From assembly GCA_022010095.1 (NCBI GenBank), contig CP091739.1:930001-994000 (forward strand): a stretch of 64,000 nt of DNA. The letters are read 5' to 3'. The notes beneath the pieces are model-generated. The model did no database searches, was not told the DNA's origin, and was given only the letters and a program-made list of their open reading frames with translations. This DNA is from Clostridium sp. (GTDB lineage: Bacteria; Bacillota_I; Bacilli_A; RF39; UBA660). Shown here piece after piece: positions 7,362 through 17,976 of this stretch. The position numbers were made by a program, and so were the translations under genes. Position 1 is the first letter of the stretch, and each line of letters begins with the position of its first letter.

Positions 7362-7926
7362 TTACTTATTATTTTTTTCATTAATTATCTCTTTAATAGT
7401 AGGTCTAAATACTAATCCAAATGTAATATCTTTTGCCTTTTAAATAAATTAATATCTATTATAGGTATCACTTTTCAGTAGTTCATAATTATCTGGTATT
7501 GCAGAATCAAATACTGTCATACCATTTTTCAGTTCTATCTCCTTTATCTTCACGATATTCAATTTCAAAAATATTCTCTTAAATAACCCAAATATTTAGT
7601 TACTTGTTTTTCTTTTTCATTGGAGAAGATACTAAAAATCATTTCTTGTTTATGATTAACTTCAAATGGTAATTTATAATTATAAGCACCAACTTGTGTT
7701 AATTTAACTGCTTAATCAATAAAAACTACTTCTAAAGTTTATTTGCTTTGATATCTAAACTACCTGTATTAGTTTTTATCAATCACAATTTTATCTATAT
7801 ATTTTTGATATAAATTGTTGCTTTTTCTGTTACTATTCACTTTTTTTGGACTGTGAATAATAACAATCAATACCTTTCCTTTTTAATTCTTCACTTATTT
7901 TTAAGTTCTTTAGTTTCTATTGTCAT
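7362..7926 (-). CDS. island module protein, ~178 aa, unknown (copy B)
   Basis: Homologue of the protein at 1920-2458. Start ATG at 7926, same leader. Here almost every run of four A is five, so no long frame is open; the sequence can be followed only by alignment with copy A (for example DKTNTG.., GAYNYKLPFEVNHKQEM, YLREYFEIEYREDKGDR). The C-terminal end reads DITFGLVFRPTIKEIINEKNNK. Whether it is functional cannot be judged before the run lengths are verified. It has the same unknown role as copy A. Confidence 0.5.
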
Positions 7927-7955
7927 AACTTAATCACTTTCCTTTCTTAAATAAC

Positions 7956-7982
7956 AAAAAAAACTAACTATTTCTAGTTAGC
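7956..7982 (-). terminator. terminator downstream of tRNA-Gly
   Basis: Minus-strand GCTAACT-AGAAAT-AGTTAG followed by eight T. It ends the tRNA transcript; the module protein gene starts just beyond. Confidence 0.7.
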
Positions 7983-8025
7983 ACTTATTACTCTCAGAAG
8001 TTAATTTCCGAGTTTCCTATCAATC

Positions 8026-8100
8026 TGGAGCAAGTAATCGGAATCGAACCGACATCTTAGCCTTGGCAAGGCCACATTCTAACCGTTGAACTATACCTGC
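8026..8100 (-). tRNA. tRNA-Gly(GCC)
   Basis: Cloverleaf on the minus strand. The acceptor GCAGGTA pairs with TACTTGC (one G-T pair). The anticodon arm TGGCC-TTGCCAA-GGCTA gives anticodon GCC. The T arm is GTCGG-TTCGATT-CCGAT, the discriminator base is T, and CCA is encoded (8026-8028). Its 3' end is the attachment core duplicated at 943-957 and 2549-2562. Confidence 0.95.
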
Positions 8101-8193
8101 ATTGCATAAGTATTTTTAACAATTTTTTTAATACTTTTTGCAATAGTTTTTTTCACAAAAATTTGCAATTAAAAAAAGTAAACACAATTGTAT

Positions 8194-8837
8194 CTACTTT
8201 AAATCACTAACTGACATTGTATATAAATTTTCTGGATCAATTGCATTATCTTTATAGTAAACCTCAAAGTGTAATAATGATTTAACATTAGTATCAACCT
8301 TATAAGAAGTAGTTGATGCAAAAATTTCACCTTGACTTATCTTATATCCAACATTAACGAGAACATCCTTAACATTAGAATAAACTGATTTTTAAGTTAT
8401 CATTATGTTTGATTGTAACCACTTTGCCATAAATAGCATTATCTTCAATACTAATTACTTCTCCATCTAATATAGATACAACATCAAAATCTTCTTCATT
8501 AGAATAATCTACTCCATTATTTTTGCATATAAGTATTTTTCATAATAAATTAATGAATTAAGTTGTTTTTTTAGTATCACTTTCAAAGTCATAAAAAAAT
8601 ATGAATATACTTTTTACTTTATCATTTGTATAAGGTTTAATTATCATATTGCTTTCATTTTTTTAGAAAGCCGGGAATTGTATCTTTAACAAACACCTTA
8701 TCTAAAGTATAATCATAATCTTTACGTTCACTTATAAAATTTTTAACACCTGATACTACAAGTAAACAACTCACAACCATTACTCCAATAACCCCAACAT
8801 AAATAGATGGAATAATTATCTTAGAATATTTTTTCAT
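8194..8837 (-). CDS. spoIIQ: SpoIIQ-like M23/LytM-domain protein
   Basis: ATG at 8837 after AGGAGAGTG. A short cytoplasmic start and one membrane helix (about 6-30) are followed by an extracytoplasmic LytM fold, as in SpoIIQ, the forespore half of the SpoIIQ-SpoIIIAH channel. The C-terminal part reads ILDGEVISIEDNAIYGKVV and LLHFEVYYKDNAIDP. The zinc ligands look incomplete: the usual HxGxD is NNGVD and the HxH is LLH, as in the inactive B. subtilis protein rather than the active clostridial one. Frames break in A runs near 8655, 8530 and 8390. It lies directly downstream of spoIID, a known neighbourhood. Confidence 0.75.
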
Positions 8838-8839
8838 AT

Positions 8840-8864
8840 TTCACTCTCCTAATAATAGAGTGAA
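8840..8864 (-). promoter_or_regulatory. inverted repeat covering the spoIIQ RBS
   Basis: TTCACTCT (arm) and AGAGTGAA (arm) with a 9-nt loop. On the minus strand the second arm contains the AGGAGAG ribosome binding site of spoIIQ. No T tract follows, so this looks like RBS occlusion rather than termination. Confidence 0.5.
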
Positions 8865-8871
8865 CATATTT

Positions 8872-9893
8872 TTATAATTTATTCGTAATTTTGATTCCAG
8901 TATAATAATGTTTTAATATATCATCATATTTATAACCATCCTGAGCCATATAATTAGCACCATATTGACTCATACCAACACCATGTCCATAACCAACAGT
9001 ATGTATATATACATAATCATTATCATATTTAATTTCAATATCAGTTGATTTTAAATTAAGTAAACTTCTAAACTTAGTCCCTTTGTAACTTTTTTTCCAT
9101 TTATCTTAATATTATTTATCCTGTTAGTTTTTACTTCTATCGATTTTAATATTAGTTATTTTATTATCATTAATATTTAATTTTTTTCCAAAAAACCAGA
9201 TACTTTCATTTTTGATATCTTTTCTCATTACTAGAATTCTTTTTTTATCCCAAGATGAATCTACACTTACAAGATAATCTAATTTTTTTGACTAAAAAAA
9301 CATTCTCTACATTTTTCTGTTTTACCATTTGATATAGAAAAATAAAAAGCAATAATAACTTTATCATTATAAGTCATATATTCACCTTTAGTATCATTAA
9401 CCGCATTACTTATCTTTTTTTATAATATTTATCAAAATTACCTTTCCATTTACTTTTTCATTGTATTTATATCTATATAACATTGATCATCAGTAGTAGT
9501 TTTAAGTGTTTTACTTCTTTCTCTTTTATATAATGCATATGTTCTAGCCGCAACTGACATTGCTTTTAAAGCTTCAATATCAAAAGAAGCAGGCATTTCA
9601 CACGATACAACACCCACAATATAATCTTCAAGTGATAATTCAGTTTTTTCATTATTAATAAGTGCACTAACATAAATAGTGTTATCTTTATTATTAGAAT
9701 CTTTTTCTATTATCAAGATTATTTTTTTATCATCAACACTATTTTTCAATAATATTATTTTTTTAGAAACATTATCTCCACTAATAACTTCATTATCTAA
9801 AGAAGTTCTATCATCAAGAATAGCTTTATCTTTATAACTGAATATCAAAATAACAAACATAATAAAAAAATACTATGAATTTCTTTTTTTCAT
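8872..9893 (-). CDS. spoIID: stage II sporulation protein D (peptidoglycan lytic transglycosylase)
   Basis: SpoIID cleaves glycan strands during engulfment, in complex with SpoIIM and SpoIIP. ATG at 9893 gives a good N-terminal membrane anchor ([20 protein letters not shown] after one correction). The intact piece 9860-9450 has the SpoIID/LytB core [26 protein letters not shown] (shown in parts: [15 protein letters not shown]), including the conserved Glu of the EMP motif. Frame breaks occur at about 9450, 9300 and 9110. The C-terminus [18 protein letters not shown] motif and [13 protein letters not shown] is typical and ends at 8872. The start codon lies inside a strong hairpin (see 9863-9898). 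Confidence 0.88.
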
Positions 9894-9898
9894 AGTAT
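9863..9898 (-). terminator. terminator-like hairpin overlapping the spoIID start
   Basis: Arms ATACTATGAA (9870-9879) and TTCATAGTAT (9889-9898), followed on the minus strand by seven T. It looks like the terminator of the rpiB-SHOCT operon, yet the best start codon of spoIID is in its 5' arm. Confidence 0.6.
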
Positions 9899-9910
9899 AT
9901 TATATGAATA

Positions 9911-10354
9911 TTATTGATTTAATATTCTAGATTTTTCTTTTTCATATTCTTCTTTGGTAAGAATTTTTTCATCGTATAATTTTTTTACTTTTTCTAATTC
10001 TTCATATTTAGCATTATTAGTAGCATTCATATTATTAGTATTGTTATTATAATTCATATCGTTAGTATAAGTATTTATGCCTAATCCTTTTTCATATTTA
10101 CCTATAGAATCAATATAGAATATTAAAAGTAAAATACCACTTAATTGACAAAAGAATAAAAATACAATAGCCCAAATAAGTATCTTATCTTTTATAACTA
10201 TAATTTGTTCATCTGTATAATCTGAATATTCTTTTATTTTAGCGCCACCAATTATTAATGGAACTCCAACTATTGCACCTACAAGTGTTAAACATGCAAG
10301 TACTCCTACTACTATAGCAATGATACCAGATATTTTTAATAAACTTTTATCCAT
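9911..10354 (-). CDS. two-TM membrane protein with C-terminal SHOCT domain
   Basis: Intact 147-residue frame, ATG at 10354 after AGGAGAT. There are two hydrophobic helices (about 8-35 and 58-80) with a Tyr/Asp loop between, an Asn-rich linker (about 95-115), then a ~30-residue SHOCT domain (LEKVKKLYDEKILTKEEYEK). SHOCT is a short oligomerisation or partner-binding module found at protein ends. It starts 2 nt before the rpiB stop, so it is translationally coupled. Function unknown. Confidence 0.75.
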   Translation of the reverse strand: MDKSLLKISGIIAIVVGVLACLTLVGAIVGVPLIIGGAKIKEYSDYTDEQIIVIKDKILIWAIVFLFFCQLSGILLLIFYIDSIGKYEKGLGINTYTNDMNYNNNTNNMNATNNAKYEELEKVKKLYDEKILTKEEYEKEKSRILNQ

Positions 10355-10355
10355 A

Positions 10356-10791
10356 TTATCTCCTTTCTATATCCATAATTTTATTAACACGTCTTAAATG
10401 TCTTTCTTCAGTAGATTCTTTTTGTATTTATAAATGCATCTACTACATCAAATACATTTTCTGTATTTTCACCAATAGCCATCATATTTGCCATATTATG
10501 TTCACGAGATAATCTTGCTTCATCACTATTAACAACTCTTGCACATCTTATACCATCTACTTTGTTAGCTGCTATACTCATTCCAATACCAGTTCCACAT
10601 ATAAGTATTCCTAAATCAACTTCTCTATCTTTAACAGCATCACTAAGTTTAACAGCATAGTCAACGTAATCACAACTATTTTCAGTATCTGTTCCATAAT
10701 CTACACATGATATGTTCTTTTCATGTAGATAATTCATTATTTTTTTCTTTAAGTTTACACCTCTATGGTCATTAGCAATTCCAATTTTCAT
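10356..10791 (-). CDS. rpiB: ribose 5-phosphate isomerase B
   Basis: Interconverts ribose 5-phosphate and ribulose 5-phosphate in the pentose phosphate pathway. The N-terminus MKIGIANDHRG, the active-site loop GILICGTGIGMSIAANK (catalytic Cys about residue 66) and the SREHNMANMMAIG motif are all in place. One frame break near 10430 is easily bridged to KESTEERHLRRVNKIMDIERR and a TAA at 10356. It ends within the RBS of the SHOCT gene and starts 4 bp after the RDD gene stop, so it lies in an operon with both. Confidence 0.92.
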
Positions 10792-10794
10792 AAA

Positions 10795-11575
10795 TTATTT
10801 CTCCTCATTTACATCTTTTTTTACATTTTTATTGTTACTTTTTTTATTATTTTTTTGTATCATTTTTTTATCAACAACCTTAGCATCTTTAACTTTAGAA
10901 ACTTTATGTTCTTTATTATTTGTTTCTTCAATAACAACATTATCATTTACTGTATCAACATTTACTTCATCTTCACTTACAACACAAGTATGAGCAAGTA
11001 AATCATGGATACCACGTCCATCACTTCTAAACATAATGAATCCAAGTGAACCATAAACAAATATCATATCGACAAGTTCAAGTATTCTACGAGCACTATA
11101 ATAATTAGCTTGATTAAACTTATCAAGGAATATTATTGATAATATAGATATAATTATTTCATTAATCAATAAACTTCTAACAAGTATTTGTGTAAATGTA
11201 GGTTTATCACCTTTAACAGATTTTACTTTTATTTTCATAAATTTCTTACCAATGGTTTGTCCTTTATTAAAAATATTGAAATACTACAAAATATCCAAAA
11301 GTAATAACAACACTTACTATTGAAACAGGTATTTGTAATTTAGCAAGCTCATAACCATAATTTTGAATTCTCTCATCATCTAACAGCTTAGAAACATCAG
11401 CATTTTCTTTGGTAAGAGTTTCAACATATTTTTTTCATAATCTGCTTGAACTTTATTGATTTCATCTAAATTAGGATTCAATATTTCAACTTTAGCAAAT
11501 AAGAATAATATAAATGATACAACTGCTGTATCTATAATATAAGCACATATTCTTTTTAAATACTGGACTATTCAT
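10795..11575 (-). CDS. RDD family membrane protein with Lys-rich tail
   Basis: ATG at 11575 after GGAGGAG. The first part reads KKICAYIIDTAVVSFILFLFA, a typical RDD start, and after frame breaks near 11430 and 11260 continues with GQTIGKKFMKIKVKS. The second half (11238-10795) has the SLLINEIIISILSI helix and the DGRGIHDLLAHT motif common at the end of RDD domains. About 50 residues of Lys/Asn/Val-rich tail follow and should be disordered in the cytoplasm. The RDD role is unknown; some members are ion antiporters. The start overlaps the stop of the upstream gene. Confidence 0.8.
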
Positions 11576-13066
11576 TCTTCTCCTCCTTTACTTCTTTTAC
11601 TTTCTTTGGTTTCTTATATAAGAATGATAATAAATTACTTTTTCTCTTTTTAATTAAACCATCTATATTATATTTTGAATTAATATTTTTTTGTAAATAG
11701 TATTAGCAAGATCAAAAACAGTACCTTCATTAATTGAATAACTTGTTTTATTAAAATAATAATCATCTACAACAAGAGGTACCCTTACTGAAAAGTTAAT
11801 TTTACCAACCTCGTGTTTAGAGTTATACATTTCTTTTTTTCTATACCATATAATGATGATATAAATAAAGTTATTTTTATTTTTCTTGAACAAGTTTATC
11901 AAGTTCGCCTATAACAACATCTATTTTTAGATAATCTAACAGCAATATCATCTACAAGTTTACAAGTATCTATTTCATAATTAATTATAACAAGTTCACA
12001 ATTAGAGTTATTAATCACTTGTAACAGCTGACTAGGTTCATATATAAACCCACTATCAGAAGCAACATATTTTTAATGATTCATCTACATTATTACGAAG
12101 TCCAGTTAAATAATAATTTATATATGGACATTTATCTTTTAAATCAATTACTAAACATTTAGCGCCTATTGTCTTAAGAGCATTTAATGCATAAGTAGAA
12201 GATACAGCATAATTATACATAAATGGTATCTTTTTTTATTACATTTTACTGGAAATAATGAATAATAATCAATTTTTAGTTGTATCAATTTGTCTATATT
12301 TTTTTGATTTACAAGTTCATCCATAAACTTATTAACATCAACATTTGAATAATTAAAGAATAAAACTTGGTCTCCAGGATTAATCGCAAACCCTGTATTA
12401 ACTGCAAAAGTTCTAGCATGATTAGGTATAGTTTTTGTTTGTTTTAATACATCTACTTTCTTAGTTAAATCTTTCCATTTTTCACCTGCTTCAGTAACGT
12501 AAGTCTTAATCATATCTCTAAATATTAATATATTATTTAAATTATTTTCACCAGTAACCATACCTATTTTTAATAGTATTACCAAGTTCATAATTAAGTA
12601 AAGTAAGACTTCTTTCAACACTTTTATATACCGTAAGTGACATTTGACATAATATTAAATGTATATAAATCATATGATTAGTATAAGTAGCAAGTTCTTT
12701 TTAAAAAAATGTTGATAATTGTGATATAGTTCTATCATTTTTCCCAATAGCAAAAATATATGTAGTTTATTTTTCACCAATATTAGTTTTTACTTTCAAT
12801 ATACTTAAGTAATTGATTAGTTTTTATAACTTCCGTTTGCTATACTATTTTCAACAACACTATAAGTTAATGATTCATTTATTCCAATACTAAATTTTTC
12901 TATAACCATCTTTATAATCTAAATCTTTACTAGCAAGAGAAGTAAATAATTTTTTTCTTTAGTAAGTCTATCCATATTTGGCATTAATTTTTTTCATCAT
13001 AAACATTAACTGAATCTGCTTGTTCAATACCAAATCCATTTATTAATAATAGTATATTTTTTTCAT
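11568..13066 (-). CDS. degenerate iPGM-like protein (alkaline phosphatase superfamily)
   Basis: ATG at 13066 after GGAGG. It begins ILLLINGFGIEQADSV like cofactor-independent phosphoglycerate mutase (ILxxDGxGI), but the metal-binding Asp is Asn. The phosphoserine motif region and the DMVGHTG-type C-terminal metal motif are not found. The middle keeps HARTFAVNTGFAINPGDQVL and FFNYSNVDVNKFMDEL, which match the FNFRPDR region of iPGM without the Arg residues. The C-terminus (MYNSKHEVGKINFSVRVP...) resembles the end of the family. Many frame breaks (12950-12700, 12180, 12060, 11900, 11690). Glycolytic activity is doubtful; a regulatory or structural role is possible. The stop overlaps the RDD start. 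Confidence 0.55.
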
Positions 13067-13089
13067 ATTCCTCCTTACTTATATATTTA

Positions 13090-15775
13090 TTATATCACTA
13101 TATATTCTTTTTTTCTTATTTCTTTTTTTGCATATTTATACACTTCCATTACAAATAATACTGGTAATGCCATTAAAAATAACAATAATAAATGCATAGG
13201 TGGAACATCATATGTCTGTAAGAAACTAGATAATACTGGTACTTCCATAACTAACATTTGAAGTAATATTGTTCCAACTATTACTAGTAAAAATAAATGG
13301 ATTAGATTTAAAAGCTATTATAAAATACACTCTTACTTTCACTTCTACAATTAAGCACATGAACATTTTGCATAAATACCATTAAAGCAAGAACATATCC
13401 ACGAGCGTGAGCAACTTCAAATTTTAAAACATCAATTAAGAACCACCATACACCAAATACAATTAATCCAATAAATAAACCTGATAATAATATTTGAATT
13501 AACATTTCACGTTCAAATAAACTTTCAGTAGTTTTTTTCTAGGCTTTTTCTTTCATTATAGTATCAGTTTCTTTTTTTCAAAAGATAAAGCCATATCTTG
13601 AAGTCCATCCGTAACCAAATTTAACCATAAAAGTTGTATTGCAACAAGTGGAATTGGTAGATTAAATGCAATTGATAATACAAAGAATAATACTTCAGCA
13701 AATCCACAAGATAGTAACATTATACATACTTTCCTAATATTAGAATAAGCATTTCTTCCTTCTTCTATACCAGCAACTATAGAAGAGAAATTATCATCAA
13801 TAATAATCATTTTAGCAGTTTCTTTAGCAACATCAGTACCACTTCCCATCGCAACACCAATATTTGCTACTTTGATTGCAGGAGCATCATTAACACCATC
13901 ACCAGTCACAGCAACAAATTCACCTTGTCTTTGTAAGGATTCAACAATTTTTAATTTTTGTATAGGAGTTACTCTAGCAAAAACATTTTTATCTTTAACA
14001 AAATTATCAAACTTTTCATTATCGTCAATATAGAAATCTAAATCACTACCTGTACATACTTCAGCCTTAGTACTTGCTATATTGAGTTCTCTTGCAATAG
14101 CATAAGCAGTAAGCGCATGATCTCCAGTTATCATAAGTACTTTAATTCCAGCATTATGACATTCTTTTACAGAAGCAGTCGCTTCTTTTCTAACAGGATC
14201 AATAAAACCAACCAATCCTATAAAATTCAATTTATCTAAATCTCTTTCATCATACTTTTCTTTTCCTTTTATTTCTTTAGAACATAATGCAATTACCCTA
14301 TATCCAGAAGACGCTAATTCATCATTTTTGTTTAAGAATTTTTTTCTTTATCAATTTTTCTTTATTTCATTATCAACCATAGTATGAGAACAAAAAAATC
14401 AAGTATAACTTCAACTGATCCTTTCGCAGTACAATATATTTTATCATTCATTTTAAAGAATACTGCACTATATTTCTTTTGTGATTCATATGGAATAATA
14501 TCTTTCTTTTTGAATTTTGTATCATTTGTTTTAAGTTTTCTTGATAATGCTAAAAATGCTATATCTATTGAATCACCAAATTTATCCCATTTTTCCCTTA
14601 TTTTTTTCAAGCATTGCTTCATTATTTATAAGACCTAATATTGATAAATATTTTGCATTTTTAAGTTCACTGCCTGCATCATAAATAATTTTCCCATTAT
14701 CATTATAACCATTTCCTTCAATATTGAATTTTTCTCCATTAGGTAACACAATTTTTTTAGCAGTTTGTTCATTTACAGTAAGTGTTCCAGTTTTATCACT
14801 AGCAATTACTGTACAACTTCCTAAACTTTCAACTGAATTTAGTTTTTTAACAATAACATTTCTTTTTACTCATTTTTATTTGAAGCAATAGTAAGTGCAA
14901 GTGTTAATGATAAAGGTAATCCCTCTGGCATAGCAGAAACACCAAGTGCAACTACTGATAAAAAAATATTTCAAGTGGTTCATACTTTTTTTATATATAA
15001 GAACTATAGCAATAATAATTGATATAACAACTATTAACGTAGTGATTTGTTTAGAAAACTTTTCCATTCTAATAGTAAGTGGTGATTTACTTTCTTCTGT
15101 AGTAGTAACTTTTTCGGCAATCTTACCAACTTCTGTATCAAGACCAGTACCACACACTACCGCAAGCGCTCTTCCTGTTAAAACAGAAGTACCAGCATAT
15201 AACATATTTTTTTTAGAAATATCACTTAATGTAGATTCTCCTTCTTCTTTTAAAACACCAATACTTTCTCCAGTAAGAACTGATTCATCAACAGTTAAAT
15301 TATTTGAATTAATAATTCTAGCATCACTTGATATTTTAGTACCAGATTCAAGAACAATTATATCTCCTGGAACTAAAAATGAAGAATCTATTTCAATATA
15401 TTCATTATCTCTTATTACTTTTTGCTTTAACTTTTATTAAATCTTTAAGCGCTTCAGCATTTTTAGTAGCCCTATATTCCTGTATAGTTGACATAACTGC
15501 ATCAACAAGAATTATAAATATTATTGCGAGTGCATCAAGTGCTTCATTAGCAATAAAAGATAATATTGCAGCTACTATCATAACATATATAATTGGATCC
15601 ATAAAAGATTCAATAAATACTTTAAATATACTTTTCTTTTTCTCATGAGGAAGTTCATTATAGCCATACTCTTTAAGTCTTCTATCTGCTTCTTTATTAG
15701 TAAGACCATTTAAAGATGTTTTTTTAATTTTTTTAACACTTTCTTTATATCAATGTATTCATAATCCCTTTTCAT
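13090..15775 (-). CDS. calcium-type P-type ATPase
   Basis: ATG at 15775 after AGGTGG. Total ~890 residues, the usual length of PMCA/SERCA-like bacterial pumps. In order: cation-ATPase N domain (LTNKEADRRLKEYGYNEL), first helices (IIYVMIVAAILSFIA), actuator domain with LTGES, the PEGLPLSLTLAL metal helix, phosphorylation motif DKTGTLT near 14,790, P-domain MITGDHALTAYAIARELNI and TGDGVNDAPAIKVANIGVAM, then C-terminal helices (PIPLVAIQLLWLNLVTDGLQDMA). The PEGLP motif with NxxxD in helix 6 supports Ca2+. Frame breaks occur at 15720, 15420, 14980, 14870, 14610, 14350, 13560 and 13310. It stands upstream of the iPGM-like gene. Confidence 0.88.
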
Positions 15776-15837
15776 ATCTTTTTTTCCACCTACTTTATAT
15801 ATTATATTATATAAGATTAGTAATATTTTTTTCAATG

Positions 15838-15866
15838 AAAAAAAGGAACTAATCACTACTAGTTCC
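15838..15866 (-). terminator. terminator of htrA
   Basis: Minus-strand GGAACTA-GTAGTGAT-TAGTTCC followed by seven T. The TAG stop of htrA is inside the stem. Confidence 0.85.
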
Positions 15867-16942
15867 AAGTGTAACTTTAAAAGTCTCTACTTTACCATTT
15901 CTATTAACTACAATATTAACTTTATCATTAGGTTTATATTTATATAAATTATATCTAAGTTCAGCAACATTTTTAACATTATAGTCACCTATTTTTAGTA
16001 ATAACATCTCCTTTTTTTAAGACCACCTTTATCACATGGTCCATCTTTAACTGCTTCAATAACTACAACGCCATTTGTAATATTTGAATCTATTTTTATA
16101 TATTTTTCACTAGTAAAATTATATTCAGAAGAAACATTAACCATTCTAAGTCCAAGATATGATCTTTTTATTTCTTCACCCTTCACTATCATATTAGCAT
16201 AACTAATAGCATCTTCAATTGGAATAGCAAAGCCCATTCCTTCTACTTGAGACTGAACAAGTTTCATTGAATTAATTCCAATTACATCTCCATTAGCATT
16301 ACAAAGAGGTCCACCACTATTACCAGGATTAATTGTCTGCATCAGTCTGCATAACATTCATAATCCAATCATTTTTAGAACCTACCGTAACATTAACAAG
16401 CCTATTTTTACCACTAAGTATTCCTCTTGTTACAGTACCATAATATTCACTACTAATTGGAGACCCAATAGTAAATACAGTGTCACCTACATTAGTAGAT
16501 ACAGAACTACCAATATTTGCTACTTTCTTAACATATTTTTTATCTATTTTAATAACAGCAATATCAGCATACTCATCATCACCAATAACAGTCGCATCAA
16601 TAATATCTCCACTCATCAGCATAACTTTAATATTAGATGCACCTTCAATAACATGAGAATTAGTCATTATATAGCCTTCATTATTATAAACGAAACCAGA
16701 ACCAATTCCACTTGCTTTATCATTTTTATAATTTTGAACTACAACTACTGAATCATATACATTATTTATACCAGTTGAAAGTCCTATTTCACTTACAGTA
16801 AATTTTCTATCAACAGTATTAGTACTAATATTATCACTACCACTATTAGTTACATTTAAAGGATAAATTCTAAAAAAAGCATATACATTGAAGCACACCC
16901 TATAAAGAATGTAGTAATAGTCGCAATTAATGTTTTTCTCAT
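15849..16942 (-). CDS. htrA: HtrA/DegP-like membrane-anchored serine protease
   Basis: ATG at 16942 follows AGGTGA. An N-terminal anchor ([19 protein letters not shown]) places the protease outside the membrane, where HtrA degrades misfolded exported proteins. Trypsin-like triad: His in TNSHVIEG, Asp in YADIAVIKI, Ser in NPGNSGGPL. One PDZ domain follows ([10 protein letters not shown] ... [18 protein letters not shown]). The end [11 protein letters not shown] is standard. Frame breaks occur at about 16880 (leader), 16340 and 16000. About 360 residues, within family range. It starts 8 bp after the Abi gene stop. Confidence 0.88.
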
Positions 16943-16949
16943 ATTTCAC

Positions 16950-17887
16950 CTACTCTAAATAAGATATTTGTCTATAGTTATCAGGGAATCCCATTCTATA
17001 TAATACTTTACTTATATCAATTACTTTAAGTTTAGAAGATAACCAATCTATTTCATAATCTATTTCATTCATCATCATCTTAAAGTCAGTTTCAGTAAGC
17101 ATCTCTTTCAATATTATAATTAATGCAAATATATCATGTTTACCATAAATATATTCATCTTCAACTTTAGGTATATCTAACATACTATGATATCTTGTAT
17201 CATTTATACTCTTTTGAGTCTCATGGTTATATAAAATATCTTCATGAGCACATAAATTTCTATAATTAGAAAGAATAGATAAATAACTTTCAAAACTATC
17301 AGCATCGACATTATAATATGATGCTATTTCATCTCTATCTTCATCTTTAAGTATTGTAAATAATTCACTCATAAGTCCAAAACTAATTACTTTTTACTCC
17401 TACCCACATAGGTATATAGCCATAATTATTTATATAGTGACTTGTTGCTTGATGTTGATAACCATTTATTCTTATTTGTCTTTTTAATTTTCTTATTAAA
17501 TCATTTATTTGTCTTGCTTTATCTTTTACTTCTATTAAAATTATCAGCATTTAAATAATCTTTCTCTTTATAACCATACTTCTTACTTAAAAACATAACT
17601 ATATATAGATTTATAGTTATTCTCAACTATCAATATGTTTTTTTAAATATTATATTTCTAAAATATCCATCAAATGTAAATAATGCATATAATTCTTCAA
17701 AAGTAGTACCATCAATAAATCTTTTTAGTTCCATTTATTAGAAATGGCGAACGATATCCATTTAAAAAGAAATAATTTTCTCTAAGCAATACTTCACTTG
17801 CTTTATCATAATCATTTATAACAAGTCCTTTACTTCTTAATATTTCTAGTTGTTCATCAATAGTTTTTAAATATTTTTAGCGACCAT
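16950..17887 (-). CDS. Abi_2 family protein (AbiD/AbiF-like)
   Basis: ATG at 17887 after AGGAG. The start reads VAKNIKTIDEQLEILRSKGL and the first half has YFFLNGYRSPFL, typical of the Abi_2 domain of abortive-infection proteins (AbiD, AbiF). The diagnostic phrase PMWVGVKVISFGLMSELF and the YRNLCAHEDILYN motif (RNxxAHxxxxYN, also HEPN-like) are both present. Family members act after phage infection; HEPN-type RN..H motifs often mark RNases. The C-terminal 140 residues are open, the rest is broken at 17720, 17640, 17530 and 17390. It lies immediately upstream of htrA, away from any obvious prophage. Confidence 0.8.
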
Positions 17888-17976
17888 ATAACACTCTCCT
17901 ACAATAATATTATTATATCACTAATATATGTTATTTCAATTAATTAAATAATCACTATACAATAAATATTACATAT

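Larger units (their letters stand above)
7061..8031 (-). repeat. island module copy B (homologous to 1603-2562)
   Basis: It has the same order of elements as copy A and directly abuts the tRNA-Gly. Relative to copy A most A/T runs are one base longer, and its protein gene is therefore out of frame at many points. Confidence 0.8.

Noticed and set aside
14384..15648. Plus-strand ORFs opposite the P-type ATPase
   Set aside because: The minus strand holds DKTGT, LTGES and TGDGVNDAP motifs in order; the plus-strand frames have no family signal.
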